This document shows positions 62,746 through 64,000 of a stretch of DNA of 64,000 bases, piece after piece. The DNA lies in the NCBI GenBank assembly GCA_026415435.1, contig JAOAHC010000040.1, positions 62,001-126,000 of the forward strand, in the 5' to 3' direction. Source of the DNA: Clostridia bacterium. GTDB taxonomy: Bacteria; Bacillota; Clostridia; TANB77; CAG-465. Each line of letters opens with the position of its first letter. Position 1 is the stretch's first letter. Below the pieces are notes generated by a model. That model was not told where the DNA came from. It saw only the letters and a program-made list of their open reading frames with translations, and searched no databases. Both the position numbers and the translations under genes were made by a program.

Positions 62746-63000
62746 CTATTCAGCTTCGTTGTACTTAGCTAAAATAGAATTTTTTATTGCTTCTCTTGTC
62801 TCACTATTAAGAGGGTGAGCTATATCCTTAAATTCACCGTTTGGTATTTTTTTACTAGGCATAGCTATGAATAGACCATCATCTTTTTCTATTACTTTTA
62901 TATCATGTACTACAAATACATCATCAAAAGTTACAGAAGCAATAGCTTTCATTCTATTTTGAGAAGTAACTTTTCTAACTCTTACATCTGTTATTTGCAT
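62746..63000 (-). CDS. spoVG: Septation/sporulation regulator SpoVG
   Basis: 84 residues from the ATG after GGAAGGCGG; an in-frame ATG 18 codons earlier has no ribosome site. [32 protein letters not shown] and [21 protein letters not shown] are the family signature. It is a small nucleic-acid-binding regulator. A strong promoter lies upstream. Confidence 0.97.
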   Translation of the reverse strand: MQITDVRVRKVTSQNRMKAIASVTFDDVFVVHDIKVIEKDDGLFIAMPSKKIPNGEFKDIAHPLNSETREAIKNSILAKYNEAE

Positions 63001-63033
63001 GTTCACACCGCCTTCCCTAATATGTATATCTAT

Positions 63034-63061
63034 ATTATACACAATGTTTATCATATGTCAA
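63034..63061 (-). promoter_or_regulatory. Promoter of spoVG
   Basis: TTGACA, 16-bp spacer, TATAAT on the minus strand. Confidence 0.7.
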
Positions 63062-63140
63062 TAGGTAATGTTTCAAATTTCCTAAATTTTTGTAAAAATT
63101 CTTTGTTATATGTAATTTTTTCCATTTCTTATACAAATTT

Positions 63141-64000
63141 CTACAATTTAATCTCTATTTTGCCATTTACAACATCTGAATTTAGGCCATTTTGCTTATT
63201 CCACTCATTTATTTTATTACAGAATGCATCTGCCTTTTCTTTATCGTATTGATAATAAAATTTGATTTGTTTTTTGTCCATAATGTATATAGGTGTTAAA
63301 CTTATACTTTCAACAATTGAATCTATATTTATATTTACATCAAATATATAATTTTCTTTTGATAAATTCATATCTGAATCTGTCATAAGATATCCAGTAC
63401 TATATATAATTGCTTTTCCTTTATATTCAACTATAGGATAAATACCTAATGCATGACTTCCAACAACAAGGTCTGCACCTGCATCTACTGCATTTTTAGC
63501 AATTTGTTTCATTTCTGCAGTAACACCATATTCATTATCCCTGCCCCAATGCATATCTACCACAACAATATCTGCATTTTGTTTGGCTTTTCTTATATCA
63601 TTAGTCATAGTTTCTAGTTTATATGTATTAATATTGTTTTTCAAATAATTACTACTAGTCCCGATTATAACATTATTTGAAGATATTATTGCTATTTTTA
63701 TTCCGTTTTTTTCTAAATATACAGGTGTTGAACTAATGCCAGAAACATAAATATTATTTTTTTCTAAAATATCTACTGTACTTTTAAATAGTGTACTTGA
63801 AAAATCAATCATATGATCATTTGACACAGATACTGCATCTATTCCAAGTGAACTTAATCCGCTTATAATATCCTTTGTAACTACATAATTGCTTTTAGCA
63901 TTTTCATCTATTTCTGTTAAATTAGTTATATTTGTAGAAAATGGTGCAAATGTAAAATCAGAATCTCTAGTTATATAATATATATCTTTAAAAGCTGATG
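63141..64000 (-). CDS. CapA family (PGA_cap) protein, N-terminus cut by the window
   Basis: The frame is open to the window edge, so the gene is partial; about 285 residues are visible. FTFAPFSTNIT, LSSLGIDAVSVSNDHMIDF, DMHWGRDNEYG and ADLVVGSHALGIYPIVEYKGKAIIYSTG follow the CapA metallophosphatase-fold pattern. Some ligands differ: the usual GxHPH is GSHAL, and the NNH is NDH. It may not bind metals normally. CapA proteins act in poly-gamma-glutamate capsule synthesis or export; no capB or capC is seen. Confidence 0.82.
   Translation of the reverse strand, partial: SAFKDIYYITRDSDFTFAPFSTNITNLTEIDENAKSNYVVTKDIISGLSSLGIDAVSVSNDHMIDFSSTLFKSTVDILEKNNIYVSGISSTPVYLEKNGIKIAIISSNNVIIGTSSNYLKNNINTYKLETMTNDIRKAKQNADIVVVDMHWGRDNEYGVTAEMKQIAKNAVDAGADLVVGSHALGIYPIVEYKGKAIIYSTGYLMTDSDMNLSKENYIFDVNINIDSIVESISLTPIYIMDKKQIKFYYQYDKEKADAFCNKINEWNKQNGLNSDVVNGKIEIKL

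Overview
The window comes from a very AT-rich, low-GC Gram-positive chromosome, most likely an endospore-forming member of the Clostridia. Evidence: LexA, SpoVG, an AbrB-type regulator, a dipicolinate synthase subunit B (SpoVFB/DpaB), RNase Y, a PASTA kinase/PP2C pair, and sigma-A promoters with strong GGAGG ribosome sites. TGA is used as a stop and the code looks standard. I cannot name the species. Nearly everything is core chromosome; I see no rRNA, tRNA, CRISPR array, insertion sequence or prophage. Most genes lie on the minus strand.

Layout. 1-2.9 kb (+): end of clpP, clpX, a YigZ-type protein, a LysM protein resembling the SOS division inhibitor YneA, and an orphan. 2.9-7.1 kb (-): a Xer recombinase with a structured leader, an orphan, a membrane-anchored SNase-like protein, YebC and a lytic transglycosylase. 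7.1-17.4 kb (-): polA, hemW, a short whiA, a DUF1385-PrmC fusion, rpmE, tex and a membrane-anchored protein with a carbohydrate-binding-like module. 17.6-21.4 kb: an orphan, a small Cys-rich gene, murA-walJ-rlmH and an AbrB-like regulator (+). 21.4-28.4 kb: cysE, a HAD protein, prfB, an RluA-family synthase, rpmF, an orphan, DUF1294, argS, RNHCP and TfoX-C proteins. 28.5-32.9 kb (-): rimO-rho-nucleoside kinase. 33-35.5 kb: an orphan, dpaB, lexA and another orphan. 35.6-49.6 kb (-): thymidine/pyrimidine phosphorylase, rsmD, a coiled-coil protein, ftsK, def-fmt-rlmN, then prpC-prkC-rsgA-(rpe-alkD fusion)-pfkA. 49.7-53.5 kb: a 40-codon gene, rnhB, a small basic protein, rsmI, trmN6 and two orphans. 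53.6-64 kb: a Ca2+-type P-ATPase, an RluD-family synthase, an orphan membrane protein, an atypical cis-prenyltransferase, a helical protein, ymdB, rny, a broken small gene, spoVG and a CapA-like protein cut by the window end.

How the parts fit together. The housekeeping operons cover translation (def, fmt, rlmN, rsmD, rsmI, trmN6, prmC, prfB, argS, rpmE, rpmF, rimO, rsgA, rlmH), cell-wall signalling (prkC/prpC, murA, walJ), RNA turnover and termination (rny, rho, tex), and DNA repair or partition (polA, lexA, xer, ftsK). Set against this background are about nine short orphan genes, each a single transcription unit with its own promoter and usually its own terminator.

Most notable observations. 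(1) A TTTACATAAAA motif, in either orientation, sits on or next to the -35 region of seven promoters, six of which drive uncharacterised genes, and I found no exact copy in coding sequence. (2) Paired LexA-box-like operators control both lexA and the distant LysM (YneA-like) gene. (3) The Xer recombinase leader contains an 8-codon reading frame inside a long stem-loop. (4) One gene fuses ribulose-phosphate 3-epimerase to an AlkD-type DNA glycosylase. (5) There are small, well-equipped genes of 40 and 59 codons and a doubly frameshifted one.
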